A model generated the notes under the pieces. The model did not search any database. It was given only the letters and a program-made list of their open reading frames with translations, and was not told the DNA's origin. A stretch of 64,000 bases of DNA from Cherax quadricarinatus (lineage: Eukaryota; Arthropoda; Malacostraca; Decapoda; Parastacidae). Of this stretch, positions 1-12,050 are shown one piece after another. The position numbers and the translations under genes are program-made. Numbering within the stretch: the first letter of the stretch is position 1; the number at the start of each line of letters is the position of its first letter. The stretch is taken from contig NC_091372.1 in assembly GCF_038502225.1 (NCBI RefSeq), forward strand, positions 5,730,200 through 5,794,199. The letters run 5' to 3'.

Positions 1-646
1 CTTTTCAACCATCCACCAGACTCCAGCACAACTTTTCAACCATCCACCAGACTCCAGCACAACTTTTCAACCATCCACCAGACTCCAGCCCAACTTTTCA
101 ACCATCCACCAGACTCCAGCACAACTTTTCAACCATCCACCAGACTCCAGCACAACTTTTCAACCATCCACCAGACTCCAGCCCAACTTTTCAACCATCC
201 ACCAGACTCCAGCCCAACTTTTCAACCATCCACCAGACTCCAGCCCAACTTTTCAACCATCCACCAGACTCCAGCCCAACTTTTCAACCATCCACCAGAC
301 TCCAGCCCAACTTTTCAACCATCCACCAGACTCCAGCCCAACTTTTCAACCATCGACCAGACTCCAGACCATCCACCAGACTCCAGCACTACAACTTTTC
401 AACCATCCACCAGACTCCAGCACTACAACTTTTCAACCATCCACCAGACTCCAGCACAACTTTTCAACCATCCACCAGACTCCAGCACAACAACTTTTCA
501 ACCATCCACCAGACTCCAGCACAACAACTTTTCAACCATCCACCAGACTCCAGCACAACTTTTCAACCATCCACCAGACTCCAGCACAACTTTTCAACCA
601 TCCACCAGACTCCAGCACAACAACTTTTCAACCATCCACCAGACTT
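1..646. repeat. 31-bp minisatellite, truncated by window edge
   Basis: About 20 head-to-tail units contain CAACCATCCACCAGACTCCA. Variation is mostly in the linker after CCAGC (ACAA, CCAA, ACAACAA, ACTACAA). One short unit near 355-370 carries a CATCGACC variant. The array starts before base 1. No stop-free frame looks protein-like, so I treat it as non-coding. Confidence 0.95.
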
Positions 647-694
647 CATCCTAATGTGTACATAAAGTCGCTTCATCTGCATAATGATGCACTG

Positions 695-935
695 CACCTG
701 CTGTTGCTTCTGTTGTTGGTGTTGCTGCTAGTGACAGTGCTGTTGCCGCTTCTGCTGTTGCTGCTAGTAACAGTGCTACAGCTGCTGTTAATTAGAGGCT
801 GTTGTTGCTGTTGCTAGCGAGTGCTGCTGTTATTGTTGCGAGTGCTGTTAGTTGCTGCCGTTAATAAGAGGGTGCCGCTAATGCTGTTATTGCTGCTAGT
901 AGCAGTGCTCCTGCTAGCTAGAGTGCTGCCAGACT
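695..935. repeat. Imperfect GCTGTTGTT-type low-complexity tract
   Basis: The stretch is built from CTG, TTG and GTT triplets with recurring GCTAGTAACAGTGCT blocks. It looks like a degraded trinucleotide-derived tandem repeat. No coding evidence. Confidence 0.7.
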
Positions 936-1203
936 GCCAGAAGTACTTATAACCAAGTCTGGCTACTACTACATCAGTCATTCATAAGAATGAGAAACGT
1001 GAAAACGTTCACAGGAAGTTCCTGAACACTTGCCTAACCCATAGGTATAACCAACTTACACTAGTGAATTTTTCCATTAGTGACTCCGCCTCCTGCTGCT
1101 TCAACTCGCCTGACTGCAGTACATAAGCAACGTGCATATGCTGTACTTTTCTCAAGATTGATGGACTGAACACATCTCCACATCTTCCACTGTTCTTTAT
1201 ATT

Positions 1204-1276
1204 GGACTGAAGAAACTACTGGGTGGCGAAACGTTTCCACAGTAGAGATTCCCAAATGTTGCACAATTGTCTTATT
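1204..1276 (+). mobile_element. Single arm of the fold-back (GAAACG) repeat family
   Basis: The arm reads GACTGAAGAA, a hairpin-like segment, GGCGAAACGTTTCC and then a GATTCCCAAATGTTGCAC end. Those modules match the arms at 48309-48380, 49150-49200 and 59730-59800. Only one arm is present here, so this is a solo or half element. The hairpin is weaker than in other copies (CTACTGGGTGGC). Confidence 0.6.
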
Positions 1277-1423
1277 CTTCAATTTGTCAGTTTTCTGTAC
1301 CATTTATATCATATCAGTATATTCACACTGCAGGATGCTCCATAAACGTACTTACCTAAGTTTATGTTATTATAGTGAGTTATTGAACTACTCAGGCTTC
1401 TATCTGTACTCCAATAACATTGT

Positions 1424-2322
1424 GTTTATAATGCAGTACAATGATAACACTGTTACTGCAGTGTTTATAATGCAGTACAATGATAACACTGTTGTTGCAG
1501 TGTTTATAATGCAGTACAATGATAACACTGTTACTGCAGTGTTTATAATGCAGTACAATGATAACACTGTTACTGCAGTGTTTATAATGCAGTACAATGA
1601 TAACACTGTTACTGCAGTGTTTATAATGCAGTACAATGATAACACTGTTACTGCAGTGTTTATAATGCAGTACAATGATAACACTGTTGCTGCAGTGTTT
1701 ATAATGCAGTGCAATGATAACACTGTTACTGCAGTGTTTATAATGCAGTACAATGATAACACTGTTACTGCAGTGTTTATAATGCAGTACAATGATAACA
1801 CTGTTACTGCAGTGTTTATAATGCAGTACAATGATAACACTGTTGCTGCAGTGTTTATAATGCAGTACAATGATAACACTGTTGTTGCAGTGTTTATAAT
1901 GCAGTACAATGATAACACTGTTGCTGCAATGTTTATAATGCAGTACAATGATAACACTGTTGTTGCAGTGTTTATAATGCAGTACAATGATAACACTGTT
2001 GCTGCAGTGTTTATAATGCAGTACAATGATAACACTGTTGTTGCAGTGTTTATAATGCAGTACAATGATAACACTGTTACTGCAGTGTTTATAATGCAGT
2101 ACAATGATAACACTGTTGCTGCAGTGTTTATAATGCAGTACAATGATAACACTGTTGTTGCAGTGTTTATAATGCAGTACAATGATAACACTGTTGCTGC
2201 AGTGTTTATAATGCAGTACAATGATAACACTGTTGTTGCAGTGTTTATAATGCAGTACAATGATAACACTGTTGCTGCAGTGTTTATAATGCAGTACAAT
2301 GATAACACTGTTACTGCAGTGT
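1424..2322. repeat. 39-bp minisatellite, about 23 copies
   Basis: The unit contains TTTATAATGCAGTACAATGA and ends with CTGTTRCTGCAGTG. Unit length is 13 codons, so a reading frame stays open on both strands (13-residue periods FIMQYNDNTVTAV and, in antisense, a YCIINTA-type period). Most variation is one codon, ACT, GCT or GTT, before GCAGTG. Simultaneous openness on both strands is expected from a stop-free 39-mer and is not evidence for a gene. Confidence 0.95.
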
Positions 2323-2552
2323 TATCACCGTCAGAAAGAAGTGTACCCATGCTAGTACTCTTGGTGTACTACCCCTCCCCCCCCAACACACCATATAAGT
2401 TGCGTGCTCAATCGTGCACAAGTTGACGTCCTAGGGATTACGAAGCCATACAAGAGTGCAGGGGACACACACCCACTTACACTGAGTTTACAGGTCAAAC
2501 CATTGGCAAGAAAGTTACTGTAGTACCCCTCCATGAGCATTTCAAGACGCGT

Positions 2553-2620
2553 AAGCAATATTTGGGTATATTTTTTGACGAAACGTTTCGCCTGCGTGGC
2601 AGAATTCATCAGTCGAATAC
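2553..2620 (-). mobile_element. Fold-back family arm interrupted by a SINE
   Basis: On the minus strand the arm reads CGACTGATGAATTC, GCC...GGC hairpin, GAAACGTTTCG. The upstream part of the arm (AATTTGAGGTGATCAGTCCC on plus) resumes at about 2971, on the other side of the SINE at 2622-2968. The SINE therefore landed inside an older arm. Confidence 0.65.
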
Positions 2621-2621
2621 A

Positions 2622-2968
2622 GATAATAATAATAATAATAATTATTATTATTATTATTATTATTATTATTTCTACCAGTACATGTACAAGGTATACAGAC
2701 CATAACTGACATCAATGACATACTACTATATAAAAAGCTGCTTGTTATGCAGAATATTTCCCGCAACTTAGGTCAATTTTGTCCCCAGGATGCGACCCAC
2801 ACCAGTCGACTAACACCCAGGTACCACCTATTTTACTGATGGGTGAGCAAGGACAACAGGTGTCTTAAGGAAACACGTCCTAATGTTTCTATGCGCACCG
2901 GAGATCAAACCACGGACCTCAGTGTATAAGGTGAGTGTGCTAGAAATCGAGCTAGGGGACACAATCCC
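2622..2968 (-). mobile_element. tRNA-derived SINE, subfamily 1 (ATT-tailed)
   Basis: Read on the minus strand, a tRNA-like head (GGTTTGATCTCC as a decayed B box) is followed by a central domain containing GGTACCTGGGTGTTAGTCGA and GTGGGTCGCATCCTGGG. It then has a body ending CCTTGTACATGTACTGGTAG and a mixed (AAT/ATT)n tail at 2622-2671. The plus-strand copies at 47607 and 54610 share the same order of parts. Length is about 345 bp. No coding capacity is expected. Confidence 0.8.
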
Positions 2969-3071
2969 GTAATTTGAGGTGATCAGTCCCTCGGCACTGA
3001 TGGAAGATGGTCATTCTCTTACACGTATCTATACATTAAGGAGTAACAAGGGAAAATAAAGAACCAATCTA

Positions 3072-3365
3072 CGTAAACAAGGTGAGAGGCGATCTCTCTT
3101 TGGCCTAGTTGAGAATCCCGACATTGTAGCTAATAAGGCAGACAAGGCTTCGTCCACTGTCATTATGAAGAAGGAAAATTCCGAGAAGGCAAGGAATAAA
3201 CATCTGGAAAATGCTAATTGTGTACTTAGATGGAACTTGATGGACACATTAATGATTCAGAGTCTTCGTCCCCCACAACGACAGTGGTTCACTCTCACGC
3301 CAGCACACCATAAACTGTTAACCAAATATTACATAACTAACAACTGTTATGAAAAACACAAGTGA
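3072..3365 (+). pseudogene. Decayed Penelope-like reverse transcriptase N-terminal fragment
   Basis: One frame reads through about 98 codons and contains LVENPDIVANKADKASSTV followed by IMKKENSEKARNKHLENANC. The order dIV-x-ADK-x-VIM-K-x-EK-x-L-x-AN resembles the segment that opens the Penelope-like element reverse transcriptase domain (ADKG..VVM.K..Y..K). The glycine after ADK is replaced by alanine, and homology fades after about codon 60. It has no catalytic motifs because they lie further downstream in the family. This is an inference from motif order. A LINE origin cannot be fully excluded. Confidence 0.5.
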
Positions 3366-4560
3366 GTAAAAGTTTGTAAGATTAACTTATGATCTTATAT
3401 ATTACCCAGAAAGAAAGATCAGTAAGAACCCATAAGGTTTCCAAGACTCTTTAAAAACTCTTCTAACGTAAGGAATATTAAAAACAATGTTTAAGACGAA
3501 ATTTGAGTGGTTCTTACAGACACTGAGTGGGGCTCAGGTACATAGAGTGCACTGCGTGCTACTAGCACCAACAGCCTGACTGTTCAGGCTATCAAAACAG
3601 TGACCTGCTCCAGGAGGGCGATGGTCACCTGGAACCATCAAGTTTTTACACATGGTTTTACAGCAACACTAACAATCTTGAACTGTGGTCGGTTGTGAGA
3701 ATAATTTTATCCTGGTAACCCGCCAGGCTGTTAGTATTAGCGGCCCGTTCTGTGATCATTTCCTTGGCGCTCAGGTCAAACACCAGGTCTTGAGAGCCTA
3801 ATCAGTCAGGCTGTTGGTACTTACAACTGTAGCTTAATATACACCTTTACCTTTAATGTGTTTCGAGAGTTTTTGTATCCCCGCAACCTGGACCGGGACC
3901 AGGTTTGTCTGGTGCTTGCCTGCTCTATACACATTCTCTGAAAGTTATGTACAGAAAGTTCCATGGATCGTGCCAGCGGCCAGATCGCAGACCAGACCTT
4001 GTTGAGAGCAGCATCAGGTTGATGTGAAGTACACAGACTTACGCTACAACTGCGTCAGCAGTACAAAACTAGTGTAGTATATTTCTGCCATGTACCATTA
4101 TAGGCAGACTCCCTGGCCAAGCCTTAGTCATGTGAACTCCGTTTAAACCTCGCACATAGGCGGTGCCTTATAGGCCTCTCATTCTCGACCACACCTAAGA
4201 GAGAGGCAGACGTAGCAGGCCTGGGCTCGCCACGAATGTCAATACATCGCCTCCAATAACAATTCATCTCGATACCATCATTTCCTAGACACAAACCCTG
4301 ATAACTGCATTTATGTTTTAACTATAAACAATACCTGAGTGTAGTCTGTACTATCATGATATCTCGATATATTAACGTACCAATATATCATCTAAAAGCA
4401 GAGGTAAAAACCAAACTCTAGTAAGCCAGTGGTGGTTTAACCACAGGTATATACCACAGGAAAGCCTGAGACTGCTTACTTTGCCCAGCACTGGTAACCC
4501 AGCTGCTGCTTAATCACTGACTGTATGATGTAAACAAGAGTAGTGTCTGCAAACACTGGC
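3366..4560. other. Intergenic sequence with weak dispersed-repeat traces
   Basis: I see no gene here. At 3540-3680, GCCTGACTGTTCAGGC and the flanking text resemble 48560-48770, so this is probably a dispersed repeat. At about 3880-3930, a CTGGTGCTTGCCTG block resembles LINE family B 3' ends. The rest is unassigned. Confidence 0.4.
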
Positions 4561-4576
4561 AAGTGTACTGATGAGC

Positions 4577-5215
4577 AAACAACCACCACCACCACTGCAA
4601 CTAATACCACCACCACCACCACCAATATCACCACGATTACCATCACCAACACAACGACCATCACCACCACCAATTACACCACGACCACCATCACCAATAA
4701 CACCACGACCACCATCACCAATAAACCACGACCATCACCACCACCAATAACACCACGACCACCATCACCACCACCAATAACACCACGACCACCATCACCA
4801 ATAACACCACGACCACCATCACCACCACCAATAACACCACGACCACCATCACCACCACCAATAACACCACGACCACCATCACCACCACCAATAACACCAC
4901 GACCACCATCACCAATAAACCACGACCACCATCACCACCAATAACACCACGACCACCATCACCACCACCAATAACACCACGACCACCATCACCAATAACA
5001 CCACGACCACCATCACCACCACCAATAACACCACGACCACCATCACCACCACCAATAACACCACGACCACCATCACCAATAAACCACGACCACCATCACC
5101 ACCAATAACACCACGACCACCATCACCACCACCAATAACACCACGACCACCATCAACGGCTCCACCACCACCACAATTACCATCACCAACACCACGACCA
5201 CCATCACCACCACCA
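4577..5215. repeat. ACC-rich minisatellite (about 24- and 30-bp units)
   Basis: Units are built from CCACCAATAACACCACGACC and ACCATCACCACC with one to three extra ACC triplets. The plus strand is almost free of G. Long frames on both strands (threonine/proline-rich, or valine-rich in antisense) are repeat translations. Two units have lost a CACC block (AATAAACCACG), which breaks the register. Confidence 0.9.
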
Positions 5216-5428
5216 CCAGAACATCCTTCAAGTATCATACTGGTACTTACCATACACTGGCGCTCATACATCATCCACCTCATACGTACCTGAAAAATAT
5301 ACCAAATATAATTATTTTTTCTAGAGATAAAGCTGTCATAATGATATAATTAAGACTAATTATGATAATTATGAAAGGTACTACTATACTACGTGACAAA
5401 AACACTCCTTTGAAACCCACTCATGGTG

Positions 5429-5735
5429 GTCTACCTGGAGGGTCTTCCAGGGGGTCAACGCCTCCGTGGCCCGGTCCATGACCAAGCCTCCTGGTGAATC
5501 AGGGCGTGATCAACGAGGCTGTTGCTGCTGGCCGCACGTAGTCCAACGTACGGCTGATCAGGCACTGATTTTAAGTATCTGTCCAGCTCTCTTGAAGGCA
5601 GCCGGTGGTCTATTGGTAATCCCCCTTATGCATGGTGGGAGGCTGTTGAACAGTCTTGGACCCCTGACACATACTGTGTTTTCCTTAAGTGTACCAATTG
5701 CGCCCCTACTCTTAAGGGTACTTAACCTTCCCTAA
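5429..5735 (-). pseudogene. LINE family B C-terminal and 3'-end fragment
   Basis: On the minus strand a frame reads KGRGAIGTLKENTVCVRGPR, then LFNSLPPCIRGIT and an FKRAGQILK segment, then a stop. The core RGPRLFN-LP-IR...FKR matches the better copies at 51955-52130 (minus) and 60083-60400 (plus). The 3' region has a CAGCAGCAACAGCCT block and ends with the GGGGGTCAACGCC-type tail seen on the plus strand at 5450. It is a 5'-truncated dead copy. Confidence 0.65.
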
Positions 5736-5737
5736 CC

Positions 5738-5760
5738 CTCTCTCTCTCTCTCTCTCTCTA
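5738..5760. repeat. (CT)n microsatellite
   Basis: A run of CT dinucleotides directly follows the LINE B fragment. Confidence 0.9.
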
Positions 5761-6059
5761 CGTTACACAGCAAGGTGTGAGTAGGAAAGACTGCGTAAAT
5801 AAGTACCTTACATCAAGACTCATCACCTCACAATTACGTCCGTAATGTCCGTTCTTATAGTCTTCTGTATTCAACTAAATAATGAAGTAAAGGAGAGTCT
5901 GACTTCCCCCAGATGTCAGATCAAGCAGCTTGCGATCAATATGTGGGCCAGAAACAGTAACAACCCGGTGGACCAGACAAACTTCACCCCAAACCAGGTT
6001 GCCAGAGTAGGAAGACCCTTGAAACCTGTCACAGGTATGCCAAAGGTCTAAAGGAACCT

Positions 6060-6733
6060 TCACGCACCTACTTCAATAATCATATTTTAAGAGTCATGCC
6101 CATGAGTTAAGAATTTGATACACGGGACAAACTTTGTCATTTTTCCTCGTATGTTTTCCAGCGTATTTATATCCATTCTGTAATACAGTAACCGGAAGTG
6201 TGCAGCATAATGTAATCACTGCAGATGTACATGTAGTCTACCCGCAGTTAGGTTAAGTACGGTTTGTCAAGAAATAGGACAAGTGTTTCCTGACGCGGTC
6301 TTAGTCACATGAAGACCCACAGCTGGAGCTTGTGGTCATCTGACCGAGGACTACCGCTGGCTAACCACTCCGCCCCTTAAAAATTATGGTGAGAGGTAAT
6401 ACGTGTAGTTGATTCTGGGGAAGCGGCGGTGCATCGCACCCGTGGACGATACTAAGGTGTTGTCTGCCTTATCGACTTGTATGTGTTTTTGCACTAGCGA
6501 ACTTTCCCTATATTTAGTGTGGCAGCACTTATAACCAGGGTGTAGCAGAAGGCATGGCAGAGAGAGGAGAGGATGGTAAGTGTAGTGGGGAAGGTGGAAG
6601 AGAAATAAAGTGTAAGTGTATTTCACGTTTATTTGGCGTCATGGTTGTGGCTCTTAATGTACTATTAACAAGCACTTCCTGTCTACTTCCTGCCTTGTTT
6701 TATTGTCCAGGAAACAACATTAAATTATCAGCC

Positions 6734-6735
<2 letters not shown>
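6060..6735. other. Non-coding stretch containing a dispersed repeat
   Basis: No gene is visible. Bases 6255-6385 resemble 48407-48515: both contain GGACAAGTGTTTCCT, GGTCATCTGACCGAG and a CACTCC-CCCCTT end followed by AAAAATTATG. This is a shared dispersed element of unknown class, about 110-130 bp long. Confidence 0.6.

Positions 6736-6795
<60 letters not shown>
6736..6795. repeat. (CA)n microsatellite at a LINE A fragment
   Basis: About 30 CA dinucleotides lie immediately 5' of a LINE family A 3' fragment. Confidence 0.95.
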
Positions 6796-6798
<3 letters not shown>

Positions 6799-6905
6799 AT
6801 GATAAAGCTCATGGAACAGGAAGTGACCTAATAGCGACCAGTGAAGAGGCGGGGCCAGGAGCTAAGACTCGACCTCTGCAACCACTAACCAATGAATACA
6901 AATCA
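6796..6905 (+). mobile_element. LINE family A 3'-end fragment
   Basis: The text GGTATGATAAAGCTCATGGA, AGTGACCTAATAGCGACCAG and AGGCGGGGCCAGGAGCT matches the 3' end of the LINE A copies at 10067-10765 and 49953-50075. It includes the stop codon after the GRVT-type end and the 3' UTR. There is no coding capacity. Confidence 0.75.
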
Positions 6906-6917
6906 GGGAGTACAGAT

Positions 6918-7032
<115 letters not shown>

Positions 7033-7059
7033 AATTATTTGTATTTGGAGAGGTCAAGT

Positions 7060-8135
7060 CTAGATCCTGGCCCTACCTCTAAACTGTCTGTTACTAGGTT
7101 CACCTAGCTACTGGCCCTGCCTCTAAACTGGCTGTTACTATGTTCTCCTTCTAGCTCCTGGACCCTTATCATACTTATCCTTAAAGTTATGTAACGATCC
7201 TGTCTCTAATGTGTGTGGGTAGCACCAATAGTATGGTTGATCCGGATGGCAACCGGGAGGCCTTGTCCAGGACTGGGCTGCGAGAGCGTTAACCCTTGAA
7301 ATCGTCTTACGGTAACGGTCCATGACCAGGAAGCCTGGTCATGGACCAGGCCGCGGGGGCGTTGACCCCCGGAAAATCTTCCAGGTATACTCTGTCATCC
7401 AGTTCATTCCACTCCCTGACCAGCCTGAAGCTGAAGAAAAATATTTCTTGGCATCTGTGACTATCTGTATTTTGAATGTGTAACTGTGCCCTTGTGTACC
7501 TATTTCCCACCTTTCAAACTGTCTATCCTTGTCAATACCTTTGATATCTTGTGCATCTTTGTTTCTTATGTCTCTATCGTCTGTTATCAAGTTTAATTCC
7601 TTTAATATCTCCTCACAGCTCATACCCTTGTCTTAGGTACTAGTCAGTTTACATACCTTTGGACTCTTTCTAGTTTACAACCTTGATCAGGCGTGGGTTC
7701 CACACTGGTGCTACATACTCGAAGATGGGTCTGACATATGTCGTATATAGTGCCATGAATGATTCTCTGTTGATATTTATGAAAATTAACCTCAGATCTG
7801 CCTAATGTGACTTTACTGCAAAGATAACTAGATTGATAAGCGCCTCAGGCGATATGTTACTTACTCCTTATCCCCAGATACTTCTGCTTGAGTGAAGTTT
7901 GCAGCCTTCGCCTTACCCCCGGGCCTGTAATCCGTTTCTGGTCTTCTTAACCCTTCCCCAATTTTCATAACCTCGCACTTACTGGGACTGAATTCTAACA
8001 GCCATTTGACAGATCAATCTTGCAGTTTGTCGAGGTTCCTGCACAACTTTTCCTTGTCATTTCCTTTTATTTTTTTCACCAGTATTACATCATCTAACAT
8101 GGATGCGTCTACCTGCCGCAGCATGACAGTTAAGT
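7060..8135 (-). pseudogene. LINE family A (CR1-like) reverse transcriptase remnant with nested insertion
   Basis: This is a dead non-LTR retrotransposon fragment on the minus strand. At 8089-8100 the catalytic box reads MLDD instead of the usual F/Y-A-D-D. After one in-frame stop it reads SVKWLLEFSPSKCEVMKIGE, the RT segment after the active site. Further on are C-terminal pieces (DDRDIRNKD, RLVREWNELDD) and TGSLHNFKDKYDK before the 3' end. A block from about 7208 to 7385 containing the GGGGGCGTTGACCCCC tail of LINE B interrupts the coding order between NELDD and TGSLHN, so a LINE B-type sequence inserted later. Several frameshifts and stops are present. Confidence 0.75.
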
Positions 8136-8509
8136 ACTCCAAAAGCTCAGTGTTTCCTTTCTGTTAGGTATTCCTTCATCTACTGAAGTGCATTCGCATT
8201 CCGTGCGCATAACTTGAGAATGAATGTTCGGATAGACTTAAAACTGTCAGCGTTGGTGAGTCTTAAGAGGAAGTTCAGATTATTATTACGATGTGTAGGT
8301 GCCAATTAGTCAATGTATTTATACATGTAATTCCTACCTGTTCTTGTAACTCTTGTTCCACTTTTGTAGGGGACTGTGTTGAAGCGTTCGTGTGTGCGTT
8401 ATATATACTGAAACAGTAACACAGTGAAGGAAAATTAGTGGGTTCTACTTAGACACAGTAATACAGTGAAGGAAGAAATATGAGTAATGTTCTAACTTTT
8501 ACCCGACAA

Positions 8510-8935
8510 ACTATGAGTATGGGGGTCGAGTCTCAGCTCTTAACTGCTGCTCTGGAGCTACTCCGACTGACATTACTAGTATCTAGGTTCCTGGAACTTG
8601 TCAGAAATACTCTGGAAACTGTGTATTTAATTTGCCTCCACCACTCTTACATCAAACTCTTTCCAATTTTCTACAACCCTGAGATAAAAATTAAGCAGCC
8701 CATTTACCTTCAGCTTCCACAGGCGTCTCCATCATCCTCCTCCTTTAATGAAAAAATAATCTATCCCTACGATTTTCCCTTAAAATTTTGTCTGTGGTAA
8801 TAATGTGCTTCCTCATTATTACTGGTCTTGTCGTCAAGTCTACCTTCTTCAGCTTCCCCTACAGTTTTCTTTCAGCTCTGGGACTAGTCTGGTTGTAAAC
8901 ATTTGCACCTGAGCACGTATGTCACCTTGTAGAGA
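8510..8935 (-). mobile_element. Highly diverged LINE family A fragment
   Basis: Bases 8875-8920 (GCTCTGGGACTAGTCTGGTTG...) closely match 10490-10525 in the better LINE A copy. Traces of GGGGTCGAGTCTCAGCTC at 8522 and CTCCACCACTCTTACATC at 8635 fall in the same order as in LINE A 3' sequence. Any coding frame is destroyed. A 106-residue plus-strand frame over the same bases is antisense to the element and not credible. Confidence 0.6.
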
Positions 8936-9179
8936 GGTTAGGCTTGAGGTTAGGCTTTCATGGCAACCATCTGATCAACCACACTGGTGCTGCTTGTAGC
9001 ACAATGCCAACAGTCATCACAACTTGCATGATCTGATTTTTTGCTGCAGGAAGTGGTCCAGTGTCTTTCTGAAAAACCTTCGTTCCAGCAATAATATTTA
9101 TATATACTGTTACCGAATGAATAGTAGTGGACAACGAATTATAAAAATGTCTTTTAAATGTGGCCACAGCTTCTGGTTT

Positions 9180-9430
9180 TCACTGGGCTCATTCACACTT
9201 TCTCCCAGGTCTCTTCAATACGATGTTATAGCAGTGTATAGATTTGGGAGCAGACTCTCAAAGATCTTTCAGATATATAAAATCAGGAATCGCTTCTTGG
9301 TACCAGAGATTACATTCCCAATACTCTGGGTCATTCCCAGTAGTTAAATGTCTCTATGCGGCAGTAAACTATCGCTGTAAGTTTTCCAATTTTGACATCT
9401 TTTCTGCCTTGAAAGGAACCGCCAACACTG
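9180..9430 (-). pseudogene. Diverged LINE family B reverse-transcriptase C-terminal fragment
   Basis: In minus-strand translation, pieces such as FKAEKMSKLENLQ, HLTTGNDPEYWE and IYLKDL appear between stops. This resembles the order LE-x-Q...F-x-YW-x-L seen upstream of the RERY...WK-LEGLVPN region of family B. The assignment rests on motif order, because identity is low. Confidence 0.4.
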
Positions 9431-9449
9431 AACAATATTCTGAACTGTA

Positions 9450-9613
9450 AAGTAAAACGACACAAATACAACTAATGTGACATTTTATTGTGGTAACGTT
9501 TCGCTCTCCAGGAGCTTTGTCAAGCCGTTGGATAAAGCTTGATTAAGTTCCTGGAGAGAGAAACGTTGCCACAATAAAATGCCACATTAGTTGCACTTGT
9601 GTCCTTTTACTTT
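9450..9613. mobile_element. Fold-back element, two inverted arms
   Basis: The left arm (9450-9510) and the right arm (9550-9613) are imperfect reverse complements around ACATTTTATTGTGG and CTCCAGGAGC/CCTGGAGAG. Each arm has the family order of hairpin, GAAACGTTGCC or equivalent, AATAAAATG, then a tail ending in ACTTGTGTC. Upstream of the hairpin it carries CTTGACAAAGC rather than CTGAAGA. Confidence 0.75.
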
Positions 9614-10002
9614 ACATATTGTGGGTAATTCTACCAACATTAATACAATATTGTGAACTACACAGTATAAATGCACTGAAGAATACCAATAATAGCGTGA
9701 CTTCTCTTCTTTGTAAAGTTCTCATAAAGCAACCTGCTATTTTCCAGACCTTGACTGTATTTATCTTATTGTGTTGCATCTTACGTGCATTCACAACACC
9801 CATCCTCAAATTACACCCTTCCCTTTCTTACACAATAGTGTGCGTCAGTTTGTGAACACTGTGTACCTGTGCATCCATCCCACACGTTATCATCACTTTT
9901 ATTGTTCACAGAGGGACACCTTGTGTCTGCTGGCAGCTTCCACACATTAATTAAATTTGACCTATTTTGTCTGTTAGTATTTTACTTACATCAAGCTCCC
10001 GC

Positions 10003-10026
10003 TATGTGTGTGTATGTGTGTGTATG

Positions 10027-10066
<40 letters not shown>
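10003..10066. repeat. (GT)n microsatellite forming the 3' tail of LINE A
   Basis: Interrupted GT dinucleotides run directly into GTACTCACCTAGTTG. On the minus strand this is the LINE A 3' end followed by (CA)n. Confidence 0.9.
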
Positions 10067-10068
<2 letters not shown>

Positions 10069-10770
10069 CTCACCTAGTTGTACTCACCTAGTTGAGGTTG
10101 CGGGGGTCGAGTCCGAGCTCCTGGCCCCGCCTCTTCACTGATCGCTACTAGGTCACTCTCCCCGAGCCGTGAGCTTTATCATACCTCTGCTTAAAGCTAT
10201 GTATGGATCCTGCCTCCACTACATCGCTTCCCAAACTATTCCACTTACTGACTACTCTGTGGCTGAAGAAATACTTCCTAACATCCCTGTGATTCATCTG
10301 TGTCTTCAGCTTCCAACTGTGTCCCCTTGTTACTGTGTCCAATCTCTGGAACATCCTGTCTTTGTCCACCTTGTCAATTCCTCTCAGTATTTTGTATGTC
10401 GTTATCATGTCCCCCCTATCTCTCTTGTCCTCCAGTGTCGTCAGGTTGATTTCCCTTAACCTCTCCTCGTAGGACATACCTCTTAGCTCTGGGACTAGTC
10501 TTGTTGCAAACCTTTGCACTTTCTCTAGTTTCTTCACGTGCTTGGCTAGGTGTGGGTTCCAAACTGGTGCCGCATACTCCAATATGGGCCTAACGTACAC
10601 GGTGTACAGGGTCCTGAATGATTCCTTATTAAGATGTCGGAATGCTGTTCTGAGGTTTGCTAGGCGCCCATATGCTGCAGCAGTTATTTGGTTGATGTGC
10701 GCTTCAGGAGATGTGCCTGGTGTTATACTCACCCCAAGATCTTTTTCCTTGAGTGAGGTTTGTAGTCTCT
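10067..10770 (-). pseudogene. LINE family A (CR1-like) C-terminal fragment with intact stop
   Basis: About 205 codons remain open on the minus strand, from roughly 10765 to a TAG at 10148-10150. Visible motifs in order are KEKDLGVSI, YGRLANLRTAFRHLNKESF, YTVYVRPILEYAAPVWNPH, LEKVQRFATRLVPEL, YEERLREINLTTLEDKR, RGDMITTYKILRGI and DVRKYFFSHRVVSKWNSL. This is the region after the RT catalytic palm in CR1/Jockey-type LINEs, and the palm itself is missing. The 3' UTR (10067-10147) ends in (CA)n on the minus strand. The upstream end is cut by the (GT)n tract at 10785, so the open frame continues only into microsatellite-encoded TH repeats. It cannot be active. Confidence 0.85.
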
Positions 10771-10784
10771 GACCCCCTAGACTG

Positions 10785-10828
10785 TGTCTGTGTGTGTGTG
10801 TCTGTGTGTGTTTGTGTGTCTGTGTGTA

Positions 10829-10916
<88 letters not shown>

Positions 10917-10935
10917 TGTGTTTGTGTGTGTGTGT

Positions 10936-11017
<82 letters not shown>

Positions 11018-11045
11018 GTGTGTGTGTGTTTGTGAGTGTGTTTGT

Positions 11046-11099
<54 letters not shown>

Positions 11100-11118
11100 A
11101 TGCGTGTGCGTGTGTGTG
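10785..11118. repeat. Long (GT)n microsatellite with TTTGTG interruptions
   Basis: About 330 bp are almost purely GT, with TT, TC and TA interruptions. It lies between two LINE A fragments: the coding fragment ends at its left and a 3'-end fragment starts at its right. All three frames are open and encode only VC/CV repeats. Confidence 0.95.
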
Positions 11119-11170
11119 TGTACTCACCTAATTGTGGTTGCAGGGATAGATTCATAGCTCCTGGCCCCGT
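11119..11170 (-). mobile_element. Short LINE A 3'-end fragment
   Basis: GTACTCACCTAATTGTGGTT followed by AGCTCCTGGCCCCG matches the last ~50 bp of LINE A on the minus strand and again abuts (GT)n. Confidence 0.75.
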
Positions 11171-11183
11171 GTGTCTAATATAT

Positions 11184-12050
<867 letters not shown>

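Noticed and set aside
1284..2426. A 380-codon frame resembling a repetitive protein
   Set aside because: It is the 39-bp minisatellite; the opposite strand is equally open.
8480..8800. A 106-codon hypothetical protein
   Set aside because: The region is a decayed LINE A fragment on the opposite strand.
10753..11157. Cysteine/valine-rich membrane-like proteins
   Set aside because: They are pure (GT)n translations.
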